DNA of 64,000 bases, taken from contig QJPP01007525.1 of the NCBI GenBank assembly GCA_003996215.1, forward strand, positions 248,001 to 312,000. Direction: 5' to 3'. The translations under genes were made by a program, and so were the position numbers. This document shows, one piece after another, positions 45,321-57,735 of this stretch. Each line of letters starts with the position of its first letter. Position 1 is the stretch's first letter. Origin of the DNA: Jaltomata sinuosa. Its lineage: Eukaryota; Streptophyta; Magnoliopsida; Solanales; Solanaceae. The notes beneath the pieces are model-generated. The model did no database searches. It saw only the letters and a program-made list of their open reading frames with translations, and was not told the DNA's origin.

Positions 45321-46943
45321 TTCCAGAATCTTCTTCTTAATTTGCCAATAGAATGTTAGATCCCCAAATCCGGTTTACAGGGGTGTTAAATATGCCCTAA
45401 AAATTGATGGCCCGTTCAGTTCGCTTAAACTTTTATGTGTTGCGTATAAGATAATTTTATATTGAGTTGATTTTTAGTCTATTACACATAACTCATTTTT
45501 AAAGTAATCTCCATTTCTTAGTTGGATTTTTTAAAAATAAATGTGGACTGATATCAACTTGATTATTGTGGCTTACAAAACAAGGATAAACAAATAGATG
45601 GGTTATAACCGATTAAAAAAAATATGGAAATTGATTAAAATGAGTTTATGGCTAATATGAGTAGCTAATCTAGTTAATTGTTAAAACAAAATATAGTGGA
45701 TAGACTTATCAGTTAGATTCTTTATTGGACCTGAATTACCTCATGTTCATGTCCTATTAAAAATCCAATAAGACATATTATGGGGAGATCAATAGGTATA
45801 TTTATAAATATACATTACTATTGAAGACGGCTTTGCAAGTATGCGTCTTATCTCGTGTTTTTTATCTATGCAATGATCTTGGTTGTCATAAATCAAATTA
45901 CATCAGAAACGTAAAAATCGAAGGATTACAATATAAGCCATTTAAACAGTACTTGTTTAAATTTTATTACTCAAGTAGTCCAGTTTATGGTAGTTAAATC
46001 ACAAAAGATAAAGAGAGAGCACACACGGCCCATGTTAATTCATGCACGGTATGGAAGTGCGTTGGAATAATAATGGGCGAGAAAGCTTGGCCCTTTTTGC
46101 CTTTACCAAAGAGGCTTATCTCATTGGGATTGACTTGAACAAGCTGTCAAAACATAATAACGTAACATGGAATATATGTGGGCATTAAAAGGGTACAAAT
46201 GAAGAATTACTCATATAGTTATCCACTATTTGATTTTGCACACTTTTTAAAAAGCTATAAATAGAAGAGTAATTTTACCATATCACTCTTTGAATATAAT
46301 AAATATAATATATTGAAAAATGTAATAGAAAAATGAATAATTAATAATAAAGGTAAATTAAAAACTAAGTGTAAAATTATCTCTTGATTTCATAAATCGA
46401 ACAAGTAAAAACTGAAGAAGGAGTACTAATTGAGTTGTATGTAACACCATATATGGTGGTCGTGTTTGCATGGAACATGGCAATATAATGTCGGTCTAGG
46501 TTTTACGCAACATGTAAGTTGTAACAAACCCGTTGGCTACGGCGTAACAATGGCAGTTACGTTGTTCTCCCTCACTTCCCCCATGTGGACATTATGGGAT
46601 ACACCACTCAACAGCATAGCTCACAAAAATCCAAAACAAATTGAAGTCAACTCTAACTAATTTTATTAGTTGGAGTTACAACTTTAGTAGATGCAGATGA
46701 ATGTTTCTTGTAAGATGCTGATCTGGGTACTGTTGCATGTCTAGGCATTAAATGATCCAATGAAACTCATAAACATGAAACATCCAATAAAACAAAGTCA
46801 ACTCTATAAGTTTAGCATATCCATGATGGTGTTTCTTGCAAGCGTTTTTTGGGGCTGCCTGCCTTTAATAATCCGATCAAGCTGAGCACCGACCACCTTA
46901 ATTTGTTGCCGACCATTTTCTCCCCTTGCACCGATTTTATATT

Positions 46944-47164
46944 ACTCACTTTCTTTTTTAATCAGTCTCAAAAGAATGATACATTTATATATTTAGTAGC
47001 AACAATTTAATTTTAAAATGCATATTTGATCCTTAATGAAATGATTTATAACCACACAAAAATCTATGACTTATTTTAGACCACAAATTTCAAAAGTTTT
47101 CATTTTTTCCATAAAACTTCGTGTTAAGTCAAACTAATTCACATAAATTGGGATGGAGGGAGTA
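46944..47164. mobile_element. Stowaway-like MITE, CCCAATTTAT subfamily
   Basis: The right end is AAATTGGGATGGAGGGAGTA. The interior GAAATGATTTATAACCACAC is shared with the element nested at 17580-17780. The left end (ACTCACTTTCTTTTTTAATC) is degraded. Confidence 0.6.
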
Positions 47165-48862
47165 TCAAAGAAATCAAGATAAACATGAATTGTGCTGATT
47201 TGAGGCCATAATGATAAGCTTTTAATTGTGTACATTAAGATTAATAAACGAGAAATAACATGTTGGTGAACTTAAGGTGCGGGTTTGCGTTTTCATTCTT
47301 AATAGAATTTTCAAGTATTTTGTAGAAAATTCTATTTTAATTTGCGCTCAAAATTTAATTTGTTTCTTACACCATTAATTCCCGAGTTCCTAACAATTTT
47401 GAATTACAAAAAGCAACTAACTTTTGGTTAAATTTATTTAAATTAAAAATAGAAATTCCTTTCTGATATTGATGATGCTAAATGAAATAATGGATTGATA
47501 ATTGCTAAAATAAAGAGTAAAACATTATCATACTTGCTCAAAGTAATGGATAATACACGTAAATGCTACCAGGAATATTCAAGTTGGGCCTACCTTTTTC
47601 TGAAGCCCGTATCCTAGCCTGAACTCTGGGTCAGCCCATCCACAAATCCTGAATAAGGTTTACAAGGCTGGCCCATCCATAAACTTTGCCTTGTCTCTTT
47701 TGGGTTCCAAAATAGTTAGGCATTAATCCCATGACTGATCAGTCTGATTATGGATAGTAATCCTTCTAATTCTAACTTATGTCAGCTTGTCCACATTGTC
47801 GATCCTTGCACATAATAAAAACAAAGTTGAGGTAATTAATTAAATGGTTAATATAAAATTAATCATTTTTTGTTGAATTGATAATTTTCTATAACTCTAG
47901 TCTCATCGAGGATATTCTTCATTTGACAATATTAAGGAACAAAAACTGAAGATTAAATGTCATTGCATTTAATTATTCACTCATTAAAGAAGATGAAAAA
48001 AAGGGTTCAAATTCAAAACATGAATTAGCCATCTTATCCCTGATAATGTTGTGTAGCTAACATATATAAAAGATCAGAATCTGACAAATTTTCAGAAAAC
48101 TGTCAACATCATATCCTTAAATCATAAATATCAGATGCATACTTTTATCCTGACAATTGTCCTGAAATTTTCCTCTCAAAAAAGTGTCTAGGTCCTTAGA
48201 CTTTTCATGTGTGGTCCAACAGAGATGTATTTTTTGCTGGACATTTCTGAAGAAGCTTTTGTGCTGACTGCTGAGCTTGCTTTAAAATCCTAATCTTTTG
48301 CTTTGCTTATCCTTCCACCTTTTATATTTATAATGGCCACTAATATATGTTCCTCTATCTTGCTTAGCTTCATGAGAAATTGAGAATAAATTAAAGCACA
48401 CAAATGTGAATTAAAAATAAATCTGGCTTGGTAGGAAACTTAATTCTCTGAGTTAAATTTTATGAATGACTAAAGGTGTGTAACTCATTTAATAGAAGAT
48501 GCATGCATTGAGAAATTACATCTTTGTCACCAGAAAAAGGAAAAGGAAAAAGAAGAGAAAAGGGCTATGAATCTTGGAGAATGCATGTATTTATACATTC
48601 TTCTTATACAAAGAACTAGTACTGTGTTTTTAAAAGCATATTCTTTTAATTGCATGATCATCATTTTTATACTTAATCAAGATTTGAGTTAATTATATTT
48701 TTTGCACTGATAGTGTATGATTTTTTGTATCATTAGATTAAGATTTTGAGTATAATTATATAAATTTTAAGTTATATATATCGTAATGTAAAAAAAATAA
48801 AATTGAACTATCAAATTACTCTAAAGATATCTAAAGAAATGGTCCTACAGTTTAACTCTTAT

Positions 48863-48898
48863 AAAAAAAAAAGGGGGGGGGGGGGGGGGGGGGGGGGG
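48863..48898. repeat. A10-G26 homopolymer junction
   Basis: Ten A are followed directly by twenty-six G. This is the longest G run in the window and a likely site of sequencing or assembly length error. Confidence 0.9.
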
Positions 48899-49049
48899 AA
48901 TGGGCATAGCTGACAAAAACACAAGTGATGCATGCCTTCAGGAGTCAAGGGCGGCTAGGTCATTTATTTATGCATTGAGAATCTCAGTCAAAAATCTGGA
49001 TGACATGATGAATGCACTACCTTGACCTTTTCTTAAAAAGAAAACTTCT

Positions 49050-49245
49050 TACACGGTATTCGGTATTCGCTTTAAAACCCGACTAATTCAGATTCGTATA
49101 GAGAAGTTTCACTTTAAAGGGTAAAGTGCTTTCTACGAAAAGCGATTCCATATATCGTATTCGAACCCGCTAGACCTCTGGTTAAGGAGGGAGGAGTATT
49201 TATAACCACTCCATCATAGTGGTACTACCTTGGCCTTGGGCACAT
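49050..49245. repeat. Dispersed tRNA-like repeat, near full length
   Basis: It runs from CACGGTATTCGGTATTCGCT through ACCCGACTAATTCAGATTCG and ATTCGAACCCGCTAGACCTC to CCACTCCATCATAGTGGT. This matches a Solanaceae repeat that I remember from intergenic DNA. The reverse strand carries a B-box-like GGGTTCGAATAC. Probably SINE-derived. Confidence 0.55.
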
Positions 49246-49949
49246 ACATCTTAGGATCTGGACAGTTGTTATAGCTGGTTTCATCATTCATTTACTACTA
49301 AATATTGTTATCCTGCCTTTCAGAAATCATGGATATTGCTATTTATTTTGAAGAAGAATGTGAGAAATTCATTGTTTACTCTCATGATTGGCACCCCCCA
49401 GCATCAATTTCTTTCACCAGCTAGCTTCATTTGTTAATTAGTTGGTTTGGTAGCTACCCTACTACTACTATGATTGAATGCTTGCTGATTATGTTGCATC
49501 TATGCAAACAATATAAAAGAAAAAAAATATTGCAACTTGCGTTACCCAAATCATGATATGTCGACGACATAATTTGAATCCTATATATCTTGTTCTAATA
49601 GTTATAGTACACGATGACGTACTGACATACGTATTACAAAGAAGTAGATATGTGAAATAATTGGGATCCCTTCATCTTTAATTAGAGTTAATCTCCAAAT
49701 TTTGAACTTTGGTATTGAAGAACCTTCGTCCTTCAATAGACTCTATGCTACACAAAGTCAAATAACTCGGGTCCGTGCATTTTCGATACCAAATAGTTAA
49801 ACAAAAAAACAATGTAATGACGTATGTATAGTGTATGTTATATTTTGACTTGCACCAAAAAACAAGAAAGAAGAAGATAAATTACAGGTTGTTTTTTATG
49901 ACTTATAGCAACCTGGGGGGTGTACTGGCAAATTTTTTGGTATAGTCTT

Positions 49950-50333
49950 ACTAACCATTTGGCTATGAGAATAAAAAATTATTTCACTTTTTTGTAATTT
50001 TCAAAGTTGAAGTTGTGTTTGGTCATAACTTTTATAATAATTATCTAGATCTTAAATATATATTTTAAAAAAAACATAAAATATGATTTATAAATGAAAT
50101 ATAATTTAAATAGCGTTATTTTATAAAAATACAAAATCTAGGATTTTTTCAAAAAATAAATAAATTAAAAAGTGAAAAAAGTGAGTTGGAAAAAAGTGAA
50201 AATATCCTTTTCACTATTTTAAATATAACTCCGGAGTTATATTTGAAATTTTTATGGCCAAACACTATTTTTAAAAAAAAATAAAATAATTTTTCGAGAA
50301 AAAATGAAAAATTCTCATGGCAAACGCCTGCTT
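49950..50333. mobile_element. Foldback MITE of about 380 bp
   Basis: CTAACCATTTGGCTATGAGAAT on the left and the inverse CTAAGCAGGCGTTTGCCATG plus AGAAT on the right, with long AT-rich inner inverted repeats. Family resembles plant elements ending in GGCGTTTGGCCATGAGA. Confidence 0.65.
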
Positions 50334-50787
50334 AGATAGATAAAAATAAGTAGAGAGAAATATGTGTCGTGGTGAGCAGATAACATTAATATTGGTCTAG
50401 TGATCATGTGCAGTTTCAGTAATTCAGATAAGCAGAGACAATAGTCTGCAGATACTGTTAGCACTAATTATGAAGACATTTATTCATGCTTGGGGTCCAA
50501 ATCACTAGGCTCCCTAGCCCACAATCGAATTGTCTAATGTATGTAAGGACAGTACCCCCACGCCCCACCACCTCAGGGCCATCAACTATCCACATCTTTT
50601 TTCCTGTCAGTGATATTTTGGATAGTTTGCGCACACTTCAACTATTTCATCGATTATTATATTACTTTTTTGTCTTAATCTATTTGTGATGGTGATCAAA
50701 TTTCGAGAGCCAAACACAAGCTTTTTTATCGTGTTTTTTTATATTCCTTTTAAATATTTTAAATTATTCATTATCGTGACTTATATT

Positions 50788-51028
50788 CCTCCATTTTAAT
50801 TTGTTTGTCCTACACTTGACATGAAATTTAAGAAAATAAAAAAGACTTTGAAATTTTTTGTTCTTAAACTAAAGATATATCAAATGTAGCAAAGTGCCCT
50901 TTAATCTTGTGGTTTCAAACATTTCATGTTGAAAGTTATAATTAAAAAATTGCTAAAAAGGAAAAGAGATATTTGTTAAACAGACTAAAAAGAAAAATAT
51001 GACAAATAAATTAAAACGGAGAGAGTAT
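50788..51028. mobile_element. Stowaway-like MITE
   Basis: Ends CCTCCATTTTAATTTGTTTG and CAAATAAATTAAAACGGAGA then GAGTA; interior TAATCTTGTGGTTTCAAACAT as in 9348-9594. Confidence 0.75.
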
Positions 51029-53157
51029 TACCTTTTATATTATTTTCAAATATATAAACTTTATTTCAAAAAACTTAAAGATTTGTTCAAATTCAAGGTC
51101 AAAATTAAGAAGTTTGAATTTTATTTCAAAAAATTGAAGATTCGATGTTTAAATTTGAGGTCAAACGAGTGAGGCTTGCTCAAGTGATTCATGAACACCT
51201 TCATCATCGACCTGTACGTTGAGGATTTGAGTCGCGTAGAAGGGTGAGTAGAATCACTATTGATCCTTTTAGAGGTATTTTGTTTTCCACCTACAAAAGA
51301 TAGTATCATATCAATAATTCTATTTTACTAGATATCGATAAATGGTAGAAAGAAATCACCTAATACTTTTTTAAAATAGGATTAATTAAAACCCTTGGTC
51401 TCCTATGATTTCCACCTACATATTACGTTGATCGATAGAAGGATCACATGCATCCCGCACGCCTTCATGAGGAGCTCACTCTCCTTGATTTAATACTATA
51501 CTATATCTTTTATTCTTCCCATATCTCTGCAGCAGCCCCGGAAGGCTTTGGTTATTAAATAAAAATATCATATGGTATCTTGTGGACAGGCAATAACCAC
51601 CTTAGCTAGCTAATTGTGAAAACCATGGTTTTGTCAGTACATATTTTGTTATTTCTTACGAGGAAAAGATGGTTAGTATATGTGTCCACTTCTACCTTGT
51701 TTTCATGCTTTTTTATTGGATTCATTCATCAGGGAAATTCATACCAATTTTTTGCCGCAAGCAGATTCTGTGATTGATTGATTGGCAGGCTCCCCCACCT
51801 ATATGCTTATTCTTTCATCATGACTTTTTTTTTGGGTGAAAAAGTTCATCACACGTAAAAGGGAAAAGATAACATGAGAATCAAACATATACTTTTGTTT
51901 AGTGTGGTATTTGGATTAGCTTGTGCGTATTTTAACGTACATTTAATTTGACAACATTTATAATGGAAATAAATAGAGGAGACCATCAAGAGTTGTGATG
52001 AGATGGATAGAATTGAGCCATCTAGGTTTCTCGTTCGAGTCTTGTAAATGAAGAAATCTTAGCTAGTAAGGACTAATGAGCACTTTCGCAATGCGAATCT
52101 AAATTATTGTGTTGATTAATATTAAAGTCATAAAATTATATTTAATTGCACTAAAATAACTAAACTTTACTCGTTATATAAGAATGAAGTTGTTTAATTA
52201 TTGGAGTATTGTGGTTTAAGCATTTCCCACAAGCCTATGTATTTGTGGCGAAATCATCGAATAGATAATGATCCGTTGGGATAAGATGAAGATCTTTTTT
52301 CTAAGATCTGTATAATCATGGCAAGTCATCAAATACATAAAATTAAATGTGGAAGCTTATCTGAATTTATGAATACCATAGTGATTTTTCATTTCGTGGT
52401 TATCATCATCTTCCAAATCAAGACGTAAGTGATTCTCTACTTTTCTAAAGATGGAATATCAAAAAGAGTGGACTATAACCCTATTTATAAATACACAAAA
52501 GTTATGTATTTCAAATTTTTAACCTATCATTAAATTACAAATTACATCTGAATATCTATATATACATAAGCCCCATACTTCATAAAGTGTTTTTAGACCC
52601 ATTTAACTTTAAATTTTAGTAGATCGCTATTAATTTAGGCTAACCTCTTTAACTATAGCAACTTAGCAATCAACATATAATTTTTTGTTAATGCCATATA
52701 TAAATTCTAAAATGATCTTTTAATGGTCCCAGTTTAGAATATCAAACGAGAAGGTTCCAGATGTTCGGGGATAAAACAATATTTCTAAAGCTGGAAGATC
52801 GTGTCCAGCACTAGAGCCAACTATTTGCGTGTGGGCTTCAAATATCAAATAGTGGCATATAATCTTTATAAAGACATTACTAGGTACGAACCTGACAAAT
52901 GAAAATGACTAAGCATATATACATATTTGGAATCTAATATTGTGTTTCCATAGATTGACAATCATTTCTAAGCCAGGTGACACATGAATGAAAATAGAAA
53001 ATATAATTTTGAATATAAATAAATAACTCTATATATTAAATCTCTCGTCTCTTATATATACACACATACATAATTTATTTTCAGATCTTTTGCGAGTAAA
53101 AATATAAACTCTCTTGTCATGAGAGTAGGCATACTATGATTTTTTTTGTTGTATAGT

Positions 53158-53332
53158 ACTTCTCCGTTTCAATGTGTTTGTCCTATTTTTCTTTGTAGTC
53201 TGTTTCAAAAAGAATGTTTTGCCTGTTTTGATGACTTTTTAATTTCAACCTTCACATGTCATATTTATGACTATAAAATCTCTATATCTTTCATTTAAGA
53301 GTACAAAACAAGCAAATTAAAATGAAGGGAAT
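53158..53332. mobile_element. Stowaway-like MITE
   Basis: Ends CTTCTCCGTTTCAATGTGTT and AAGCAAATTAAAATGAAGGG; a second CTGTTTCAAAAAGAATGTTTTG inside suggests a recombined or nested pair. Confidence 0.6.
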
Positions 53333-55298
53333 AGGTGTAAACTTGTAATGAGCCACAAAGAAAGTTGACCCCGAAAATGACTTGACAAATTAAAATAAGG
53401 TGGTAAAGACAAAAGCAATATAATGTGACTGTCTATCATAAATTATCCTGAGATTAAGAGGATAAGGAAAAAGAAGAACTAGTGTTTGAGAAAAAGAAGG
53501 ACATGGGTTGTCACAAGAACACCAACAATGGTGGGGCTCAATCTGATCAAAATTGTACATTACTTCTCTAACACAAAAGCTTGAAAAGTCACTTGAACAA
53601 TGCACAATTCCACGTGAAGTTCACATGACTACAACACTTATTCAATGTTTAGTGTTACTATAACTTTTGTAAGTTTTTGAAACCAAAGGTGGTGAATGAA
53701 ATTAAAATTCATGAAAGGGGTCTTTCAAAATCACATGATCTATCGATCACTTCCAAATCTTTTTTGGCCATTTCCTGTATGATGAAAAGGATGAAAATTT
53801 TAACACTTCATTTTCATCATTAGAAAACAAAGAAAAAAAGGGGGGACAGGGTCCTTTAGATAGCACTAAATCACTTGTTGCTCCAGAGATGCCCACTTGG
53901 AAAGCATCCATTCCAAGCTTGAAGCTCGCCTGCTTTGAGAGAGGAGAGACACTATAAAAATTTATGACACACCCTCAATTTAGACAATTTTAAGTAAAGG
54001 AGCGAAGAAATAGTCTCTCTATCTCGTAAAAGTAAGAATATGATCTACATATATTTTATCATATCTGATTCACTTATGCAATTACACACCTTGATCAAGT
54101 AGTCATTAGTGTCCAGATTTTCTGTCTCTCGTAACCTCACTCTTGACCACAATATTATTGTTTTATTTTTTTTCAAATAAAAATATAGGAGGAAAGCTAT
54201 TTGAATATTGATCGTTTTGCTTATTCTCAAAAAGAAAATAGCACTTTTAGTCCAAAAAAGAGAAAGCAATTTTTATTATGCAATTATTGATAAATTTTAA
54301 TTTTATTCTCTGTGATATCAGATTAAGCACCTTAAATTTTTAGTTAATTGAATTGTGCACTTTTTATCAGTTAGTTTATAAATATTCATAAATCTATCAT
54401 AATTATTAACTATGCTACAACTTAATTACTCATGTATTATATTAATTTTGTATTGCTACTATACTCCATTTTGAGGGTACCGTAGTTTTCTAAATAGTCA
54501 AATAAAACAATTTCTACATTACTAATAATACACGTTGCACTACAATTATAACATGATTTCTGATATTAAACTCTAGATATTTAACTTCACATAACTTTTT
54601 TGAAATTTATATATTTCTATATCATGAGGTGTAATGTGAAACGATAAAACGTGTATCAACAGTGCTCCATATTTTTCTATTTCCCCTTCATGACTTTGTA
54701 GCCATCTACATAAAAAAAGACAAAGAAACTGACATCTAAAGCAAACGGGCATTTGAGATTATAACTAAATTAGTAGAATGTGAAACTAAGGAGTATTTGT
54801 TATAACAAGAGCATGTAGTACGTAATTGAGTTTTAAAGTTGTTAATTGGACTTTGATGGGACCTACAATTATCCATAAAATCTAAAGGAAGATCTTTGGA
54901 TTGGAGACACTAATCTCCAAATAGATAAAAGTGCAGCGCTGACTAATTTATTGCTAATAATAGCAAGTTGTTTAATTAAAGCTTAATTATATATTGTCTG
55001 TTTTGTCGAAAGTAATTAATTATCTAGGGCTACTTTTTGCTAGTTGCATCATTAGTTTTTATGATGATGGCTTCAAATGCTGTGTCACTTTACGAAAGAG
55101 CCAATTGAACGCTAATACAACTCTATCTAGTGACCTTCGAGAAAAAGAATTCCAATTGTTTCCCATATAAAATTAGAAAAGAAAAAATATATGTTTATTT
55201 TATTTGAGAAAATAAAGCAAAAAAAGAAGAGGAGGATATTCTACGCATTATCCTATTATGCATGTGAGAAAATCTAGCTCAAGGGCCCGATATGCTAT

Positions 55299-57735
55299 CA
55301 ACAACAACAACAACAACAACATACCCAGTGTATTCCCACAACGTGGGGTCTGGGGAGGGTAGAGTGTACGCAGTCCGTACCACTACCTCAGAGGTGAGGT
55401 AGAGAGGCTGTTTCCGATAGACTCCCGGCTCAAGACAAAAACAGTCTAAGAATAGGCTAAAAAGGACGTAACAAAGATACAGGATACAAAAAACATGATA
55501 AAACTACAAGGGACGATAGGAAATAATAAGTAGTAACAAACAACAGACAGAAGCAGAACACTGCCACAAAATACTACTACGAGGAATCCAAGAACAAAAA
55601 ACTATAAGCGAGCACTACGATTACTAGTCGGGACAACAAGGAAAAACACTTCTACCTACTAGCCTACACGCACTTCTACCTACTACTCTTCTACCCTAAT
55701 CCGCGTCCTCCACACCTTCCTATCTAGGGTCATGTCCTCGGTAAGCTGCAACTGCGCCATGTCCTGTCGAATCACCTCTCCCCAATACTTTTTCGGTCTA
55801 CCTCGTCCTCTCCGGTATCCATCCATAGCCAACCTCTCACACCTCCGCACTGGAGCATCCATGCCTCTCCTACTCACATGTCCGAACCATCTCAACCTCG
55901 CTTCCCGCATCTTATCTTCCACCGATGCCAGACCCACCTTATCTCGAATATCCTCATTCCTAATCCTAACTCTCCTAGTAAACCCGCACATCCATCGCAA
56001 CATCCTCATCTCCGCCACCTTCATCTTTTGAATATGGGAGTTCTTTACTGGCCAACACTCTACTCCATACAACAAAGCTGGTCGAACCACCACTCTGTAG
56101 AATTTGCCTTTAAGTTTAGTAGGCACCTTCTTATCACACAAGACTCCAGATGCGAGCCTCCATTTCATCCACCCAACACCAATACGGTGAGTGACATCCT
56201 CATCGATCTCTCCATTTTCCTGGATAATAGACCCAAGATACTTGAAACTCCCTTTCTTTTGGATGACCTGTGTATCCAGCTTCACTTCTACGTCATCATC
56301 CTGAGTCGCCTCACTGAACTTGCACTCCATATATTCAGTCTTGGTCCTGCTCAACCTAAACCCCTTAGATTCGAGGGTCTGTCTCCAAACCTCCAACTTA
56401 GCATTAACTCCTCCGCGAGTTTCGTCAACCAAAACTACATCATCCGCAAATAACATGCAGAATGGCACCTCACCTTGTATTTGCCGCGTCAATACATCCA
56501 TTACCAAGGCAAATAGAAAAGGGCTAAGGGTCTATCCCTGGTGCAACCCCATTAACACGGGAAAGTGCTCCGAATCTCCTCCCACAGTTCTAACGCGAGT
56601 CTTGGCCCCCTCATACATGTCCTTAATCGATCTGGTGTACGCCACGGGTACACCTCGAGCCTCCAAGAACCTCCAAAGGACCTCCCTAGGGACTTTATCA
56701 TACGCCTTTTCTAAATCGATGAATACTATGTGCAAATCCTTCTTCCTTTCCCTGTACTGCTCCACCAGTCTTCTAAGGAGATGAATAGCTTCTGTAGTCG
56801 AGCGTCCTGGCATAAAGCCGAACTAGTTCTCGGAAATAGGCAAGATCTGTCTCAACCTCAACTCCACCACCCTCTCCCAGACCTTCATAGTGTGGCTTAG
56901 CAATTTGATACCCCTATAGTTGTTGCAACTCTGAATATTGCCTTTGTTCTTGTACAAAGGAATCATCGTGCTCCATCTCCAAGCTTCAGGCATCTTTGCC
57001 GTTCTGAAAATACCCTCAAACAACTCGGTTAGCCACTTCACACCTGTCTCCCCCGAGCTCTTCCAAAAATCAACGGGAATCTCATCTGGCCCCGTCGCCC
57101 TACCCCTACGCATCTTACGAATCGCAACCTTAACCTCCTCAACCCTTATACGGCTACAACAATCATAGTCACGACGCCTCTCTGAGTGTGCCAAATCTCC
57201 CAGCACAAAGTTTTTATCCCCCTCTTCATTCAAGAGTCCATGGAAGTAAGACTGCCATCTCTTTCTAATGAGAACCTCATCTACTAGTATTTTGCCATCT
57301 GCGTCCTTGATGCACTTCACTTGATCAAGGTCCTGAGTCCTCCTCTCTCTAGCCTTTGCTAACCTGTATAACTTCTTATCCCCACCTTTATCCTCTAAAA
57401 CCGCGTATACGCTTTCAAAGGCTGTCGTTTTAGCTGCCGTTACCGCTAACTTAGCCTCCTTCCTAGCTATCTTATACACCTCCCTATTCCTTCGCTTCTC
57501 CTCCTCATCTTTACTCTCTACCAACTTCGCATATGCCCCCTTTTTAGCCTCCACCTTTCCTTTTACTTCTCCATTCCACCACCAGTCCCCTCGATGCTTG
57601 CCAGCACGACCTCTCGAGACGCCCAATACCTCTCTAGCCGTCTCCCTTATGCAACTAACAGTCGTATCCCACATATTATCCACAGCCCCACTACTCCCCC
57701 AAGCCCCCCTAGTCATCAACTTCTCCCCTATTTCC
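55299..57735 (-). mobile_element. RTE-clade LINE, 5' truncated
   Basis: The minus strand carries a reverse transcriptase region, then about 385 bp of 3' UTR, and ends in a (TTG)n tail (CAA repeats at 55299-55321 on the plus strand). A short TTG microsatellite tail is typical of RTE elements. The 3' UTR (55322-55680) contains the Solanaceae string CCGATAGACTCCCGGCTCAAG, also shared with SINE tails. The upstream endonuclease is missing; the element seems to stop near 57735, though the exact junction and target duplication were not found. Confidence 0.85.
55683..57719 (-). pseudogene. Reverse transcriptase of the RTE LINE with two in-frame stops
   Basis: Three open segments (57719-56823, 56813-56532, 56507-55683) lie in one frame, separated only by two stop codons: at 56822-56820 (TAG where SENQFGF is expected) and 56531-56529 (TAG in HQG-TLSPFLF). 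Motifs in order: a basic spacer, MPEAWRWSTMIPLYKNKG with NNYRGIKLLSHTMKVWE (finger region), GRSTTEAIHLLRRLVEQYR, FIDLEKAYDKVPRE (motif A), QG-TLSPFLFALVMD (motif B), and FADDVVLV (motif C with the two catalytic Asp). The C-terminal part KYLGSIIQENGEI and RWFGHVSRR is typical of plant RTE elements. No frameshifts were noticed, so decay is recent. Confidence 0.9.

Larger units (their letters stand above)
43380..55298. other. Long intergenic region, no gene recognised
   Basis: About 12 kb without a coding exon I can support. Open frames are all under 100 codons and lack recognisable domains (for example 43926-44210, 46466-46660 and 50486-50689). The recognisable content is mobile or simple repeats, listed separately at 45134, 46944, 48863, 49050, 49950, 50788 and 53158. 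Small RNA genes cannot be excluded by eye. Confidence 0.5.

Noticed and set aside
46466..46660. 64-codon frame with balanced composition
   Set aside because: No splice context, promoter or known motif; cannot be supported as a gene.
53885..53935. Small inverted repeat CTTGGAA...TTCCAAG considered as a microRNA hairpin
   Set aside because: The stem is only about seven base pairs and no known mature microRNA sequence was recognised.
55878..56784. Plus-strand frames of 191 and 154 codons
   Set aside because: They are antisense to the LINE reverse transcriptase and show no domain of their own.
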